A DNA stretch of 64,000 nt from Peribacillus frigoritolerans. Its GTDB lineage: Bacteria > Bacillota > Bacilli > Bacillales > DSM-1321. Both the position numbers and the translations under genes were made by a program. Below are positions 9,546 through 18,671 of the stretch, in pieces. Location: NCBI RefSeq assembly GCF_001636405.1, contig NZ_KV440950.1:1821712-1885711 (forward strand), given 5' to 3'. The notes under the pieces are model-generated. The model did not search any database. It was not told the DNA's origin and saw only the letters and a program-made list of their open reading frames with translations. Position 1 is the first letter of the stretch. The number at the start of each line of letters is the position of its first letter.

Positions 9546-9590
9546 AAATACACATAAGAAGAAATATCGGAAAAAGGAGGAGGAATATGC

Positions 9591-10391
9591 ATGGGAAAAA
9601 CGTTATATGGTGTTTTTAATACGGAAAGAGAAATGATCCAGGCTATACAATCCCTCAAGGAAAAGGGGGTTCATGAAGGGGAAATAACGGTAATGGCTGA
9701 TAAGAAAGAAGATTTGGATTTCGTTAATGAAAAGCATGATCCGGATGTCGAAGTCGTTACTAACTCTAACGAGGAATCCTTCATTGATAAAATGAAACAC
9801 TTCTTCCTGAACGAGGGTTCCGAAGATATAAGGAACCGCCTAGGTGAGCTAGGGCTTGCCGATAGTGAAGCAACCGCTTATATAAATGAAGTGGAGGCCG
9901 GAAAATTCCTCATTCTTTTAGATGAATCGGAAACCGTAACAGCACGTGAGAACATGACTTCCAATCGCATCGAGGATACGGACGCACCTGCAGAGAATCC
10001 GCTTAAAACAGGGGTGGTGAACAATCCGGACCCGAACCTTTTTCCGGAAACAACCGCGAATGCCTATCAAACAAGGGAAATGGAAGCACAGCCAGGAAGA
10101 AGCGAAGAGCTTCACGGAAATTCCGCCAATATCTATGAAAATGAAGAGCTGGATATGAAGCGAGCTCAAGAAAGGGAAATCTGGGGGAATTCCACAGAAA
10201 AATTCAAGAAGCAAAAACCAGGGATTCATGAAGGAACACTGGCAAGCGACCCGTTTGCAGACGATGCTGACAAAAACCTGGACGCTCAAGGATCACTGGA
10301 TCGGACCGCGGGACCGACAGCGAGCGGACAGCAAGAGGAAGGCTTACAAGATGAATACATCAAAAATCGAATCAATACCGACAATTTGTAA
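9591..10391 (+). CDS. General stress protein with N-terminal YflT domain
   Basis: A 266-residue soluble protein. Residues 1-110 (MGKTLYGVFNTEREMIQAIQ onward) are clearly paralogous to the N-terminus of the preceding YsnF-like protein and to the whole of the next gene. The C-terminal ~150 residues are polar and low in hydrophobics (repeated N, E, D, P, G), probably disordered, and are not DUF2382. The start ATG 9591 follows AAAAAGGAGGAGGAAT; an ATG four bases earlier is out of frame. An exact sigma-B promoter precedes it and a terminator follows. Function unknown beyond general stress. Confidence 0.82.
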   Translation: MGKTLYGVFNTEREMIQAIQSLKEKGVHEGEITVMADKKEDLDFVNEKHDPDVEVVTNSNEESFIDKMKHFFLNEGSEDIRNRLGELGLADSEATAYINEVEAGKFLILLDESETVTARENMTSNRIEDTDAPAENPLKTGVVNNPDPNLFPETTANAYQTREMEAQPGRSEELHGNSANIYENEELDMKRAQEREIWGNSTEKFKKQKPGIHEGTLASDPFADDADKNLDAQGSLDRTAGPTASGQQEEGLQDEYIKNRINTDNL

Positions 10392-10405
10392 TACCGCAAC
10401 AAGAG

Positions 10406-10427
10406 CAGCCTGCATAAGGCTGTTTTT
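10406..10427 (+). terminator. Terminator after the second general-stress gene
   Basis: CAGCC / GGCTG stem with a seven-base loop followed by TTTTT, 15 bp after the stop. Confidence 0.7.
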
Positions 10428-10440
10428 GTTTGTTTACTTA

Positions 10441-10550
10441 GATTGAAGAAATTTGCGACACTCCTGCCGAAATCACTAGCTGAGACACGCAGCCGTTTGC
10501 TTTGGCTTGTAAGACAGTCGATGGAATGGGTGTGGAACGTTTTTAATGGC
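10441..10550 (+). repeat. Interspersed repeat family B, degenerate copy
   Basis: Shares GAAATTTGCGACACTCCTGC, then CGA, an ACTAGCTGAGACAC stretch and GACAGTCG with the copies at 24938-25064, 25223-25352 and 48981-49110. The 3' half is eroded. It lies 40 bp from a family A element (10593-10720) in the 563-bp gap between two stress genes. Confidence 0.65.
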
Positions 10551-10592
10551 TCTTTTCGTAAAGATTGTTGTTTTTAAAACGAAACTATTTAA

Positions 10593-10720
10593 GGTTGATT
10601 GGAGCGGAAGTGCGAGACTCCTGCGGAAGCAGCGGGACAGGTGAGACCCCACAGGCGTTTACGCCGAGGAGGCTCACCGCCCGCCCCGCGGAAAGCGAGC
10701 ATCTGGAGGGGAAATCAACC
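10593..10720 (+). repeat. Interspersed palindromic repeat family A
   Basis: A 128-bp element bounded by perfect inverted ends GGTTGATT / AATCAACC. Inside are GCGAGACTCCTGCGG and CCGCGGAAAGCGAG, and a GGTGAGACCCCACAGGCG segment complementary to CGCCGAGGAGGCTCACC, so the whole can fold as a long imperfect hairpin. Other copies are at 24339-24842 (three, inverted), 49159-49268 and 52391-52471. A 107-codon open frame crossing it is a by-product. Confidence 0.8.
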
Positions 10721-10879
10721 ACAACTCACTACCTGGTAAATAGCAAAAAGTATGTGAAAACAGCCTTTTTAATAGGACCGCAAGCAACCTCGATTTTCTT
10801 AGAGTTTGCTATAGGCTGTTATTTTAAAAAAACCTTTAGGCAGAGGGTTCCCTTGTTCGTCTCCATAGACTATTTGCTT

Positions 10880-10904
10880 GTTTATTGATAAAGCTGCAAG
10901 GTAT
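10880..10904 (+). promoter_or_regulatory. Sigma-B promoter for the third general-stress gene
   Basis: GTTTAT-N13-AGGTAT, near-consensus sigma-B promoter with the same spacing as the other two, 50 bp before the start at 10955. Confidence 0.8.
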
Positions 10905-10954
10905 AATGACAAAGGAATTTTATTTTAAGTAGAGTAACAAGGAGGGGGAGAAAC

Positions 10955-11335
10955 ATGGAAAAAAACGTATATGGTGTTTTTGACTCTAATCCGGAACTAC
11001 TTGCTGCAATTTCAGACTTAAAAGCAAAAGGCGTAACTGGCACCCAAATGACAGTGGCAGCTGATATAAAAAATTATGTGCAGCTTGGAAATGAACATAC
11101 GGATATACTGATCATCGCCAATCAGGATAAGGAGGACACTCTTTTTTTGAAAATCTTCCATTACTTCACAGATGAAGGATCTGGAGATTTACGCAGCTTT
11201 TTCACGAAATACGGCTACTCTTTTGCTGAGACAAAAGCGATGCTTGAAGAAGTGAAAGCAAAGAAATTCATCTTGCTGCTTGATGAAGAAGTCTCCATCG
11301 AAGAACTGAAGGCTGGCGAGGCGAGGCGAGATTAA
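10955..11335 (+). CDS. General stress protein, single YflT domain
   Basis: A 126-residue protein made almost entirely of the YflT/general-stress-17M domain (MEKNVYGVFDSNPELLAAIS onward), the third tandem paralogue here. The start follows AAGGAGGGGGAGAAAC and a sigma-B promoter. The last seven codons (AGEARRD) are encoded by the first copy of a short tandem duplication that also contains terminator sequence, so the natural C-terminus may have been altered. It is convergent with sspI. Biochemical function is not known. Confidence 0.82.
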   Translation: MEKNVYGVFDSNPELLAAISDLKAKGVTGTQMTVAADIKNYVQLGNEHTDILIIANQDKEDTLFLKIFHYFTDEGSGDLRSFFTKYGYSFAETKAMLEEVKAKKFILLLDEEVSIEELKAGEARRD

Positions 11336-11390
11336 AAAAATAACAGCCTTTGAAGGCTGGCGAGGCGAGATTAAAAAAATAACAGCCTTT
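11308..11390 (+). repeat. Tandem direct duplication spanning gene end and terminator arm
   Basis: Copy 1 (11308-11351, 44 bp) and copy 2 (11352-11390, 39 bp) are identical except for an extra GCGAG unit in copy 1. Each runs from GAAGGCTGGCGAGGCGAG through TTAAAAAAATAACAGCCTTT. Copy 1 contains the stop codon of the upstream gene; copy 2 supplies the left arm of the terminator. Confidence 0.85.
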
Positions 11391-11410
11391 GAAGGCTGTT
11401 ATTTTTTTAA
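11371..11410. terminator. Bidirectional terminator between stress gene and sspI
   Basis: TTAAAAAAATAACAGCC / GGCTGTTATTTTTTTAA is a perfect inverted repeat with TTTGAA as loop. It has a U run in both directions and serves two convergent genes; it also overlaps the sspI stop codon. Confidence 0.85.
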
Positions 11411-11608
11411 TCCTGCTTCGAGGGCAGTGATCATTTCCTGTTTTTCCTGCTCGGATGAATTTTGCCAGATGACCTCGAATAATACTCCCAATCCAGGAAG
11501 CATTTTTTCCTCGCCATTTTGTATGGCATCGACAATCGTGTCTTCCAGCTGCTCTTGCGTATTTCCAGATACATTTTGGATGATCGCATTACGTAAGTTT
11601 AAATTCAT
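11399..11608 (-). CDS. sspI: Minor small acid-soluble spore protein SspI
   Basis: A 69-residue protein, [20 protein letters not shown] onward, matching the SspI family of minor SASPs found in the forespore core of Bacillus. The start ATG at 11608 is preceded on the minus strand by AGAGGAGGAATAATT. It lies beside ysgA and pheST as in B. subtilis. The stop overlaps the bidirectional terminator. Expression is expected from forespore sigma-G, but no promoter was assigned. Confidence 0.92.
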   Translation of the reverse strand: MNLNLRNAIIQNVSGNTQEQLEDTIVDAIQNGEEKMLPGLGVLFEVIWQNSSEQEKQEMITALEAGLKK

Positions 11609-11731
11609 AATTATTCCTCCTCTAACACATAATGACTGACATTAATAGCATTTCACAAACTCGCATGCAATATGTATGTGAATTGCGTTATAATTAGGAA
11701 AATCAGTGTGAAGTTAAAGGAGCGTTTACCC

Positions 11732-12490
11732 TTGAAATATATCGAATCCGTAAAAAACCCGCAAGTTAAGCAATGGAAAAAACTTTTGACGAAAAAAGAA
11801 CGAGATAAAACAGGTAAATATTTAGTCGAGGGTTTTCACCTAGTTGAAGAAGCCTTAAAAGAGGAAATCGTCTTGGAAGTGATCATCAATGAAGAAACTG
11901 AAATGCCTGCCCATTTTAAGGTGGAAGGCACAGAACTCATTTATGTGAAAAATGATATTATGAAGGCGATTTGCGATACCGAAGCACCGCAGGGAATTGC
12001 TGCGGTTTGTGAACAGAAATCAACGAGCATGGCGTCCATCAATCCGGAGAAATTATTGTTGATCGATGCCGTCCAAGATCCTGGGAATATTGGAACGATG
12101 ATCAGGACAGCGGATGCAGCGGGAATCGATGCGGTCATCCTTGGGGAAGGGTGTGCTGACTTGTATAATCCCAAAGTGGTCCGTTCGACGCAAGGGAGCC
12201 TCTTCCATATGCCTGTCATTAAAGGGAACCTATCCGAAATCATCGATGAGCTTAAGCAAAGTGGCACACCGGTTTATGGTACGGCATTAGAAGGGGCATC
12301 GCCATTTGAAGAAGTCGAAAAGTCTTCCCGATTTGCCCTGCTGGTCGGTAATGAAGGCCAAGGGGTATCGAAGGAATTACTGGAGAAAACGACTAAAAAC
12401 CTCTATATTCCCATCTACGGAAAAAGTGAATCTTTGAATGTGGGGATCGCTGCCGGGATTTTAATGTACCATTTACGAAAATCGATTTGA
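11732..12490 (+). CDS. ysgA: TrmH/SpoU-family RNA 2'-O-methyltransferase (YsgA)
   Basis: A 252-residue cytoplasmic RNA methyltransferase. An N-terminal substrate-binding domain begins MKYIESVKNPQVKQWKKLLT. The SPOUT catalytic motifs are QDPGNIGTMIRTADAAGID (motif 1), VGNEGQGVS (motif 2) and IPIYGKSESLNVGIAAGIL (motif 3). It presumably methylates 23S rRNA or tRNA ribose with SAM. TTG 11732 after AAAGGAGCGTTTACCC is the best start; the open frame runs upstream to 11672 without a ribosome site. The RNA target is not deducible here. Confidence 0.87.
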   Translation: MKYIESVKNPQVKQWKKLLTKKERDKTGKYLVEGFHLVEEALKEEIVLEVIINEETEMPAHFKVEGTELIYVKNDIMKAICDTEAPQGIAAVCEQKSTSMASINPEKLLLIDAVQDPGNIGTMIRTADAAGIDAVILGEGCADLYNPKVVRSTQGSLFHMPVIKGNLSEIIDELKQSGTPVYGTALEGASPFEEVEKSSRFALLVGNEGQGVSKELLEKTTKNLYIPIYGKSESLNVGIAAGILMYHLRKSI

Positions 12491-12539
12491 AACGGCCGAA
12501 GAATTATAATATAATAAAACAGAATTTTATAATGAAAAC

Positions 12540-12795
12540 AACGATGACAAAGAGTAGTAGCTTAAAGTTAACCATATCCAGGGAGAAAATGCCTTGACTG
12601 AAAGCATTTTTATGGCACTGCTTAAGTGAATTCACCTTTCGAGTTGGCATTGGGAAGACAGGATGTCCGAAAAATGTTCCGGTGAAGAGCCGTTATTTTT
12701 AATGAAGTGAGTGCAGAAGTTTTTTTGTTTATGCACTAATAAGGGTGGTACCGCGATACATAAACCTCGTCCCTTTAGGGATCGGGGTTTTTTTG
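12540..12795 (+). promoter_or_regulatory. Phenylalanine T-box leader of pheST
   Basis: A T-box riboswitch sensing uncharged tRNA-Phe. The T-box AAGGGTGGTACCGCG is at 12741-12755, with UGGU matching an A discriminator base. The proposed specifier TTC is at 12631-12633 in GAATTCACC, aligned with GAACTCACC of the ilvB leader. A terminator CCTCGTCCC-TTTA-GGGATCGGGG followed by seven T ends the leader before pheS. Confidence 0.9.
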
Positions 12796-12835
12796 TGTTC
12801 ATTTTTACAAAAGGAAAATAAAGGAGGAAGACATG

Positions 12836-13876
12836 ATGCAGGAACGTTTACTAGAACTGCAGGAAGAAGCGTTGCAAAAAGTTGCCGCCGCTTCCGAATT
12901 AAAAGAACTGAATGAAGTCCGTGTTGCTTATTTAGGGAAAAAAGGGCCAATCACTGAGGTATTGCGCGGCATGGGTAAATTATCTGCCGAAGAGCGCCCG
13001 AAAATCGGGGCACTAGCCAATGAAGTACGCGAAGCGATCGCAACAAAGATCGAGGAGAAACAAAAAGCGCTTGAAACCGCGGCAGTCAATGCAAAGCTAG
13101 CAACTGAAACGATTGACGTCACTCTTCCAGGACGTCCGGTAAACAAGGGGAATCTTCACCCATTAACACGAATCGTGGAAGAAATCGAAGACTTATTCAT
13201 CGGGATGGGTTATACGGTTGCGGAAGGTCCTGAAGTCGAGAGCGACTACTACAACTTCGAGGCACTTAACTTGCCAAAAAGCCATCCGGCACGTGATATG
13301 CAGGACTCCTTCTACATCACGGATGAAATCCTGATGCGGACGCACACTTCACCGGTTCAAGCCAGAACGATGGAAAAACATAAAGGTCAAGGCCCTGTTA
13401 AAATCATTTGCCCAGGAAAAGTATATCGCCGGGATAACGATGATGCGACACACTCCCATCAATTCCAGCAAATTGAAGGCTTGGTCATCGATGAGAACAT
13501 CAGCATGAGCGACCTGAAAGGAACGCTAGACGTATTTGCGAAAAAAGTATTCGGGCAAGACCGTGAAATCCGTCTTCGTCCAAGTTTCTTCCCATTTACT
13601 GAGCCTTCCGTCGAAGTGGATATTTCTTGTAAAATCTGCAGCGGTAAAGGCTGCAGCGTATGTAAAAAAACAGGCTGGATCGAAGTGCTTGGCGCTGGGA
13701 TCGTTCATCCGAACGTCCTTGAGATGGCTGGCTTCGATTCCAAGAAATACTCTGGATTCGCATTTGGAATGGGCGTGGAACGGATTGCCATGTTGAAGTA
13801 CGGTGTGGACGATATCCGTCATTTCTATACGAATGATGTTCGATTCTTAAAACAATTCAACCATCACGAAGCATAA
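12836..13876 (+). CDS. pheS: Phenylalanyl-tRNA synthetase alpha subunit
   Basis: About 346 residues; class II aminoacyl-tRNA synthetase catalytic subunit of the alpha2-beta2 enzyme. An N-terminal coiled coil ([20 protein letters not shown]) is followed by the catalytic domain with [11 protein letters not shown] and the C-terminal [13 protein letters not shown] motif. Two adjacent ATG codons (12833 and 12836) follow AAAGGAGGAAGAC; the second has better spacing. It is co-transcribed with pheT 28 bp downstream under the T-box leader. Confidence 0.96.
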   Translation: MQERLLELQEEALQKVAAASELKELNEVRVAYLGKKGPITEVLRGMGKLSAEERPKIGALANEVREAIATKIEEKQKALETAAVNAKLATETIDVTLPGRPVNKGNLHPLTRIVEEIEDLFIGMGYTVAEGPEVESDYYNFEALNLPKSHPARDMQDSFYITDEILMRTHTSPVQARTMEKHKGQGPVKIICPGKVYRRDNDDATHSHQFQQIEGLVIDENISMSDLKGTLDVFAKKVFGQDREIRLRPSFFPFTEPSVEVDISCKICSGKGCSVCKKTGWIEVLGAGIVHPNVLEMAGFDSKKYSGFAFGMGVERIAMLKYGVDDIRHFYTNDVRFLKQFNHHEA

Positions 13877-13904
13877 ATTTTTATTTTAAAAAGGAGGACC
13901 TACC

Positions 13905-16319
13905 ATGTTTGTGTCATATAAATGGTTACAAGATTATGTTGACCTTTCAGGCATCAATGCGACGGAGCTTGCTGACAAAATCACGAAAAGCGGCATTGAG
14001 GTTGAAGGGGTGGAAAAGAAAAGTGAAGGGCTAAAAGGGGTCGTCATCGGGCATGTCTTAGAACGTGAACAACATCCAAATGCGGATAAATTGAATAAAT
14101 GCCAAGTTGATATCGGGGCCGAAAATCCCGTTCAGATCATCTGTGGAGCACCGAATGTCGATAAAGGCCAAAAAGTCGCAGTCGCTACTGTTGGCGCAGT
14201 CCTTCCAGGTAATTTCAAAATCAAGAAAGCGAAACTTCGCGGAGAAGAATCGCACGGAATGATTTGCTCGCTTCAAGAATTGGGCTTCGAATCCAAGCTT
14301 GTTTCCAAGGATTATGCTACAGGAATCTTCGTCTTCCCTAATGATGTGGAAGTAGGGAAAGATGCATTAGAGGAACTTGGTTTAAGTGATGAAGTGCTGG
14401 AACTTGGGCTGACTCCAAACCGCTCCGACGCGCTAAGCATGCTTGGTGTTGCATACGAAGTGGGAGCCATTCTAGGCCGGGAAGTGAAATGGCCGGTAGT
14501 CGAGAAAGAAGAGGCAGCTGAAAAAGCAACTGATTATATCAGTGTCAAAGTGGAAGCGAAAGAAGATAACCCGATATACATGGCTAAAATCATCAAGGAT
14601 GTTAAGATCGGACCCTCACCGCTTTGGATGCAGACTAGGTTGATGTCTGCAGGTATCCGACCTCATAATAATGTGGTGGATATCACGAACTACATTTTAC
14701 TTGAATACGGCCAACCGCTCCATGCCTTTGATTATGACCGCTTTGGTTCAAAGGAAATCGTCATCCGCAGAGCGAAGGATGCTGAAAAAATCGTAACATT
14801 GGATGAAGCGGAACGCACTTTGACACCTGACCATTTAGTGATCACGAATGGCAGTGAGCCAGTTGCGATTGCTGGTGTGATGGGCGGAGCGGATTCCGAA
14901 GTCAAAAATGATACGACGAACATCATTATTGAAAGTGCATATTTTGCAGGTACAGTAGTTCGCAAAGCTTCAAAGGACCATGGATTACGCAGTGAAGCCA
15001 GTGCCCGCTTTGAAAAAGGCGTCGACCCGGCACGTGTTCGTGAAGCAGGGGAACGTGCTGCACAATTGATTGCACAATATGCAGGGGGAACAGTCTTACA
15101 AGGAGCAGCAGAAGTTGACGAATTGTCAATGGAACCTGCGGTCATTAGCATCACGCTTGAAAAAATCAACACACTCCTTGGAACGAGCATGACCGTATCA
15201 GTTGTGGAGTCAATCTTCAAACGTCTGCAATTCGGCGTGGAACTTGACAATGAAACATTCACGATCACTGTCCCGACGCGCCGTGGTGATATTACGATTG
15301 AAGCCGATTTAGTCGAAGAGGCTGCACGTTTATATGGATATGATAACATACCCGTTACACTGCCGATCGGTTCTGCTAACCCAGGACAATTGACAGACTA
15401 TCAAATTAAACGGCGGAAGGCACGCCGTACACTTGAAGGCGCAGGCCTTTATCAAGCAGTGACCTATTCACTGACAAGCCAGGAAAAAGCGTCCCAATTC
15501 GCATTGGAAGCAAGAGAATCCATTCGATTGGCAATGCCAATAAGTGAAGAAAGAAGCCAGCTACGTTTAAGCATCGTGCCTCAATTGCTGGAGGTCGTGA
15601 AATATAACAATGCCCGTCAAATTGATTCACTGGCACTGTATGAAATCGGTTCGGTATTCTTTAAGCGTGACGAACAAGAACTGCCTGAAGAAAAAGAACA
15701 TGTTGCTGGAGCAATCACCGGCCTATGGGAGTCACATCTATGGCAGGGTGAAAAGAAACCAGTGGATTTCTTTGTAGCCAAAGGCGTGATCGAAGCATTA
15801 TTCGACACACTTGGATTAGCTGATCAAATCAGTTACCGCCAAGCGGAAATCAACGACATGCATCCAGGACGGACAGCCGAAGTCCTATTGAATGGTGAAG
15901 TAATTGGCTTTATCGGTCAAGTGCACCCAACTGTCCAAAAAGACTTGGATATTAAAGAAACATACATTTTCGAACTTTCCTTAAAAGCATTGGCCGAAGC
16001 AGAAGTCGCGCCGATAGCGTACCAAACGATTCCGCGCTATCCATCAACCACACGCGATATCGCGCTCGTTGTGGAACAAGCCACGAAAGCCGGGGACATT
16101 CAGGATATTATTGAAGAAGCCGGCGGCAAACTGCTGAAAGAAGTAAGCATCTTCGACTTATACGAAGGTGAAAGAATGGAGGAAGGCAAGAAATCCATTG
16201 CCTACTCACTGAAATACTACGACCCGGAACGTACACTGACGGACGAGGACATTACAAAGGCACATGATAAAGTGCTTGAAGCCGTTAAAGAAAAAGCGGG
16301 CGCAGAGCTAAGAGGATAA
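13905..16319 (+). CDS. pheT: Phenylalanyl-tRNA synthetase beta subunit
   Basis: 804 residues, the normal length. An N-terminal EMAP-type tRNA-binding domain (residues ~40-155, with [20 protein letters not shown]) is followed by B3/B4 and B5 domains and a C-terminal ferredoxin-fold anticodon-binding domain ([14 protein letters not shown] onward). It edits Tyr-tRNA-Phe and binds tRNA for PheS. The start ATG 13905 follows AAAAAGGAGGACCTACC. A strong terminator begins right after the stop. Confidence 0.97.
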   Translation: MFVSYKWLQDYVDLSGINATELADKITKSGIEVEGVEKKSEGLKGVVIGHVLEREQHPNADKLNKCQVDIGAENPVQIICGAPNVDKGQKVAVATVGAVLPGNFKIKKAKLRGEESHGMICSLQELGFESKLVSKDYATGIFVFPNDVEVGKDALEELGLSDEVLELGLTPNRSDALSMLGVAYEVGAILGREVKWPVVEKEEAAEKATDYISVKVEAKEDNPIYMAKIIKDVKIGPSPLWMQTRLMSAGIRPHNNVVDITNYILLEYGQPLHAFDYDRFGSKEIVIRRAKDAEKIVTLDEAERTLTPDHLVITNGSEPVAIAGVMGGADSEVKNDTTNIIIESAYFAGTVVRKASKDHGLRSEASARFEKGVDPARVREAGERAAQLIAQYAGGTVLQGAAEVDELSMEPAVISITLEKINTLLGTSMTVSVVESIFKRLQFGVELDNETFTITVPTRRGDITIEADLVEEAARLYGYDNIPVTLPIGSANPGQLTDYQIKRRKARRTLEGAGLYQAVTYSLTSQEKASQFALEARESIRLAMPISEERSQLRLSIVPQLLEVVKYNNARQIDSLALYEIGSVFFKRDEQELPEEKEHVAGAITGLWESHLWQGEKKPVDFFVAKGVIEALFDTLGLADQISYRQAEINDMHPGRTAEVLLNGEVIGFIGQVHPTVQKDLDIKETYIFELSLKALAEAEVAPIAYQTIPRYPSTTRDIALVVEQATKAGDIQDIIEEAGGKLLKEVSIFDLYEGERMEEGKKSIAYSLKYYDPERTLTDEDITKAHDKVLEAVKEKAGAELRG

Positions 16320-16324
16320 AACCA

Positions 16325-16363
16325 AAAAGACAGCTCCCTGAATCATGGGGAGCTGTCTTTTTT
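16325..16363 (+). terminator. pheST operon terminator
   Basis: AAAGACAGCTCCC / GGGGAGCTGTCTTTTTT, strong stem and U run 10 bp after the pheT stop. Confidence 0.88.
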
Positions 16364-16370
16364 CATTTTA

Positions 16371-16496
16371 CGAGTAAAAGGTGCAAACTCACGAGTAAAT
16401 GGCGTAAACTCACGAGTAAATGGAGCAAACTCACGAGTAAATGAAGCAAACTCACGAGTAAACCGCGCAAATTCACGAGTAAAAGGCGGCTGTTCA
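16371..16496. repeat. Six tandem 21-bp repeats with core ACTCACGAGTAAA
   Basis: Six head-to-tail units of 21 bp beginning CGAGTAAA at 16371, 16392, 16413, 16434, 16455 and 16476. Most of the unit is conserved and only five or six positions vary. It lies between the convergent pheT and rnhC, between their two terminators. Translated on the minus strand it gives a repetitive LLVSLRH-type reading that I do not regard as a gene. Confidence 0.9.
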
Positions 16497-16510
16497 GGAA
16501 GATCAGCCGC
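16481..16510 (-). terminator. rnhC terminator
   Basis: On the minus strand, GCGGCTG / CAGCCGC stem with an 11-base loop, then CTTTT. It directly follows the rnhC stop and abuts the last 21-bp repeat. Confidence 0.7.
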
Positions 16511-16516
16511 TTTCTT

Positions 16517-17476
16517 CTATTTATGATATTTCTGTTGATAGAGTCGCTTCGCTTTTTCTGTGTTGGCAAAATGGGTTTTCGTGAATTCGTGTAATGAATC
16601 GATTCCCTTTTCGTGAATCAATCTTGCGGCCGCTTCATCTACTGCAAATCCGGCACCTTTAGGGATTTTGAATCCGGCTTTTTCACTCAGCAAGTCAAAG
16701 CGTTTGACGAATGCATATCGGGCCAGGATGGATGCGGCTGCCACTCCAAGGTGAATGCCTTCCGCTTTTGTGCATAGATAGGTGGCATTAGCTTGGAATA
16801 GTTCTTGACCTTTTAGGTAATTGAAAAATACCTCTGGTTGAGCAAATTGATCAATAAGGACGGCTTCCGCTTGTTCTGGCTGGATTTTTTGCATGAGGTT
16901 CTTGATTGCTTGGTTATGGAGGAGTGCCTTCATTTTTCCTTGTGACATTCCCTTTGCCTGAAGCACATTATATTTCGGGTTGTCGCATGTGAGCAGGCTG
17001 AAGGGCACTACATCCTTAATCTGTTTGGCAATGTCGATGATCTGTGGGTCTTTCAGGTTTTTGGAATCCTGGACACCAAGCTCCTTTAATAGAGCGAGTT
17101 GCTCCTTCTTGGCATATACGGCTACGACGGTCATCGGGCCGAAATAGTCTCCTGTTCCGACCTCGTCTGAACCAATCACTGACATGGTTCCGATATTTGC
17201 AGGCGGCGAATATCGATGGACGTTGACCGATGCAGAGGATGCCGTTTTTTTCTTTGGAGCCGCAGCAGTGGTACCTTTTTGCCATTTTACCGCTTCTATT
17301 TCGGCATTCTTACCTTGAAAAAGGACCTTCCCGGATTTATATGCCGTCACCGTGCATAGCGGCGGTTTGGCGGAAAAGATGCTCCCCGGCGGCTGCTTGG
17401 CGGCCAAGGATGAAGAATAATGGGACTTCATCGCCTTTATTTGTTCAGGACTGATAAGTAAAACAACATGGGACAT
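16517..17476 (-). CDS. rnhC: Ribonuclease HIII
   Basis: A 319-residue type 2 RNase H. An N-terminal TBP-like substrate-binding domain (residues 1-90) precedes the RNase HII-type catalytic domain starting IGSDEVGTGDYFGP, which holds the catalytic Asp-Glu pair. It cleaves RNA in RNA-DNA hybrids. The start ATG 17476 follows TTAGGAGCTAACCC. The position between pheT and zapA is the same as in B. subtilis. Monocistronic on the minus strand. Confidence 0.95.
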   Translation of the reverse strand: MSHVVLLISPEQIKAMKSHYSSSLAAKQPPGSIFSAKPPLCTVTAYKSGKVLFQGKNAEIEAVKWQKGTTAAAPKKKTASSASVNVHRYSPPANIGTMSVIGSDEVGTGDYFGPMTVVAVYAKKEQLALLKELGVQDSKNLKDPQIIDIAKQIKDVVPFSLLTCDNPKYNVLQAKGMSQGKMKALLHNQAIKNLMQKIQPEQAEAVLIDQFAQPEVFFNYLKGQELFQANATYLCTKAEGIHLGVAAASILARYAFVKRFDLLSEKAGFKIPKGAGFAVDEAAARLIHEKGIDSLHEFTKTHFANTEKAKRLYQQKYHK

Positions 17477-17648
17477 AATGGGTTAGCTCCTAACTTCATT
17501 TTGTTTAATAGGTAATCTTCTTCCTAAATTCGATATCGTTTGACAAATTATTGAAATTTTAATGCAAGAAATGACGATGTACTCTCTTTCATGACGAAAA
17601 ACTTCATGATATGATAGAATTAGGATTGTTTAGATTGGGGGCATCATT

Positions 17649-17909
17649 TTGTCAGACGATAAACGAAATAAAACAACAGTTGATATATACGGACAGCCAT
17701 ATACAATCGTCGGCACAGAAAGCGCAAGTCATATGCGCCTGGTCGCTTCGATGGTTGACGAAAAAATGAGAGAGATCAGGATGAAAAATCCACACTTGGA
17801 TACAAGCAAGCTAGCGGTGCTAACGGCCGTGAATACCATCCATGAATATATTAAATTAAAAGATGAACTAGACCAGCTTCAACTGGAATTAAAGAGAGAG
17901 AAGGACTGA
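17649..17909 (+). CDS. zapA: Cell division protein ZapA
   Basis: 86 residues, TTG start, beginning [20 protein letters not shown]. It matches ZapA, a small coiled-coil protein that bundles FtsZ filaments. The C-terminal half ([20 protein letters not shown]) is the coiled-coil region. The TTG at 17649 follows ATTGGGGGCATCAT. It sits 4 bp upstream of the cvpA-like gene, so they form an operon. Confidence 0.92.
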   Translation: MSDDKRNKTTVDIYGQPYTIVGTESASHMRLVASMVDEKMREIRMKNPHLDTSKLAVLTAVNTIHEYIKLKDELDQLQLELKREKD

Positions 17910-17913
17910 GTAC

Positions 17914-18459
17914 ATGCTTGATTTAGCAATTCTGGCCATTCTTTTAATCGGTTTATTAATCGGTTTAAAGCGTGGCTTCATTTTACAAACGGTTCATATG
18001 ACTGGGTTCATTGTAGCCTTCATCGTCGCCTATGTATTTTACGGAGATCTTGCTCCCAATTTAAAATTATGGATTCCGTTCCCAACGATGGGTGATTCCT
18101 CGACCCTTAATATGTTTTTCAATACAGTCGGGCTTGATACGGCGTATTACAATGCAATTGCCTTTGCAATCATTTTCTTTGCTGCCAAGATTCTTTGGCA
18201 AATGATAGGATCCATGCTCAATTTCATTACCCATCTACCGATATTAAAGCAGCTGAATCGCTGGGGCGGAGGGATATTGGGTTTTCTCGAAGTCTATCTT
18301 ATCATGTTTATTATATTATATATAGCTGCCATGCTGCCAATGGATTCCATCCAGAAACCATTAACTGGCTCATTTCTGGCAGAATCGATCGTGAAACATA
18401 CGCCGTTCCTTTCCGAGCAAGTGAAGGAACTTTGGTTTCATGATGTAAAACAATCTTAA
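17914..18459 (+). CDS. CvpA-family membrane protein (YshB-like)
   Basis: 181 residues with four predicted membrane helices (LAILAILLIGLLIGL, FIVAFIVAYVFYGDL, AIAFAIIFFAAKILW, YLIMFIILYIAAMLP), matching the CvpA/colicin V production family. The precise role in Bacillus is unknown. It follows zapA by 4 bp and ends at a long terminator hairpin. Confidence 0.85.
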   Translation: MLDLAILAILLIGLLIGLKRGFILQTVHMTGFIVAFIVAYVFYGDLAPNLKLWIPFPTMGDSSTLNMFFNTVGLDTAYYNAIAFAIIFFAAKILWQMIGSMLNFITHLPILKQLNRWGGGILGFLEVYLIMFIILYIAAMLPMDSIQKPLTGSFLAESIVKHTPFLSEQVKELWFHDVKQS

Positions 18460-18472
18460 TGTCAGTATAAGA

Positions 18473-18537
18473 GGGCCTGCCTCCCGTGTTCAAAGTCCTG
18501 GATTCCTATACTTTGAACACGGGGGAGGCCCCTTTTT
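18473..18537 (+). terminator. Long-stem terminator after zapA-cvpA
   Basis: A stem of over 20 bp: left arm 18473-18496 ending GTGTTCAAAGT, right arm 18510-18531 beginning ACTTTGAACACGG, then CTTTTT. Confidence 0.85.
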
Positions 18538-18671
18538 ATGTAGAGGCATGTAGCTTCTTTCTATTTGATTCGAGGGTTAAGAACCTGACTGCTTGTACTT
18601 TACCTCCAAGAAAGGTATCTTTAAGAAAGTGAACATGGGGCACCCTACTAATTTTTTCGGCGGTGAATTAA

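Noticed and set aside
10565-10888. 107-codon open frame on the plus strand
   Set aside because: It runs through a family A repeat and non-coding flank, has no ribosome site, and its composition follows the repeat.
16371-16496. CRISPR array
   Set aside because: The units are contiguous 21-mers with no unique spacers, and no cas genes are present in the window.
16363-16569. Minus-strand open frame with repeated LLVSLRH-like units
   Set aside because: It is the translation of the 21-bp tandem array and rnhC terminator; it overlaps rnhC and has no credible start.
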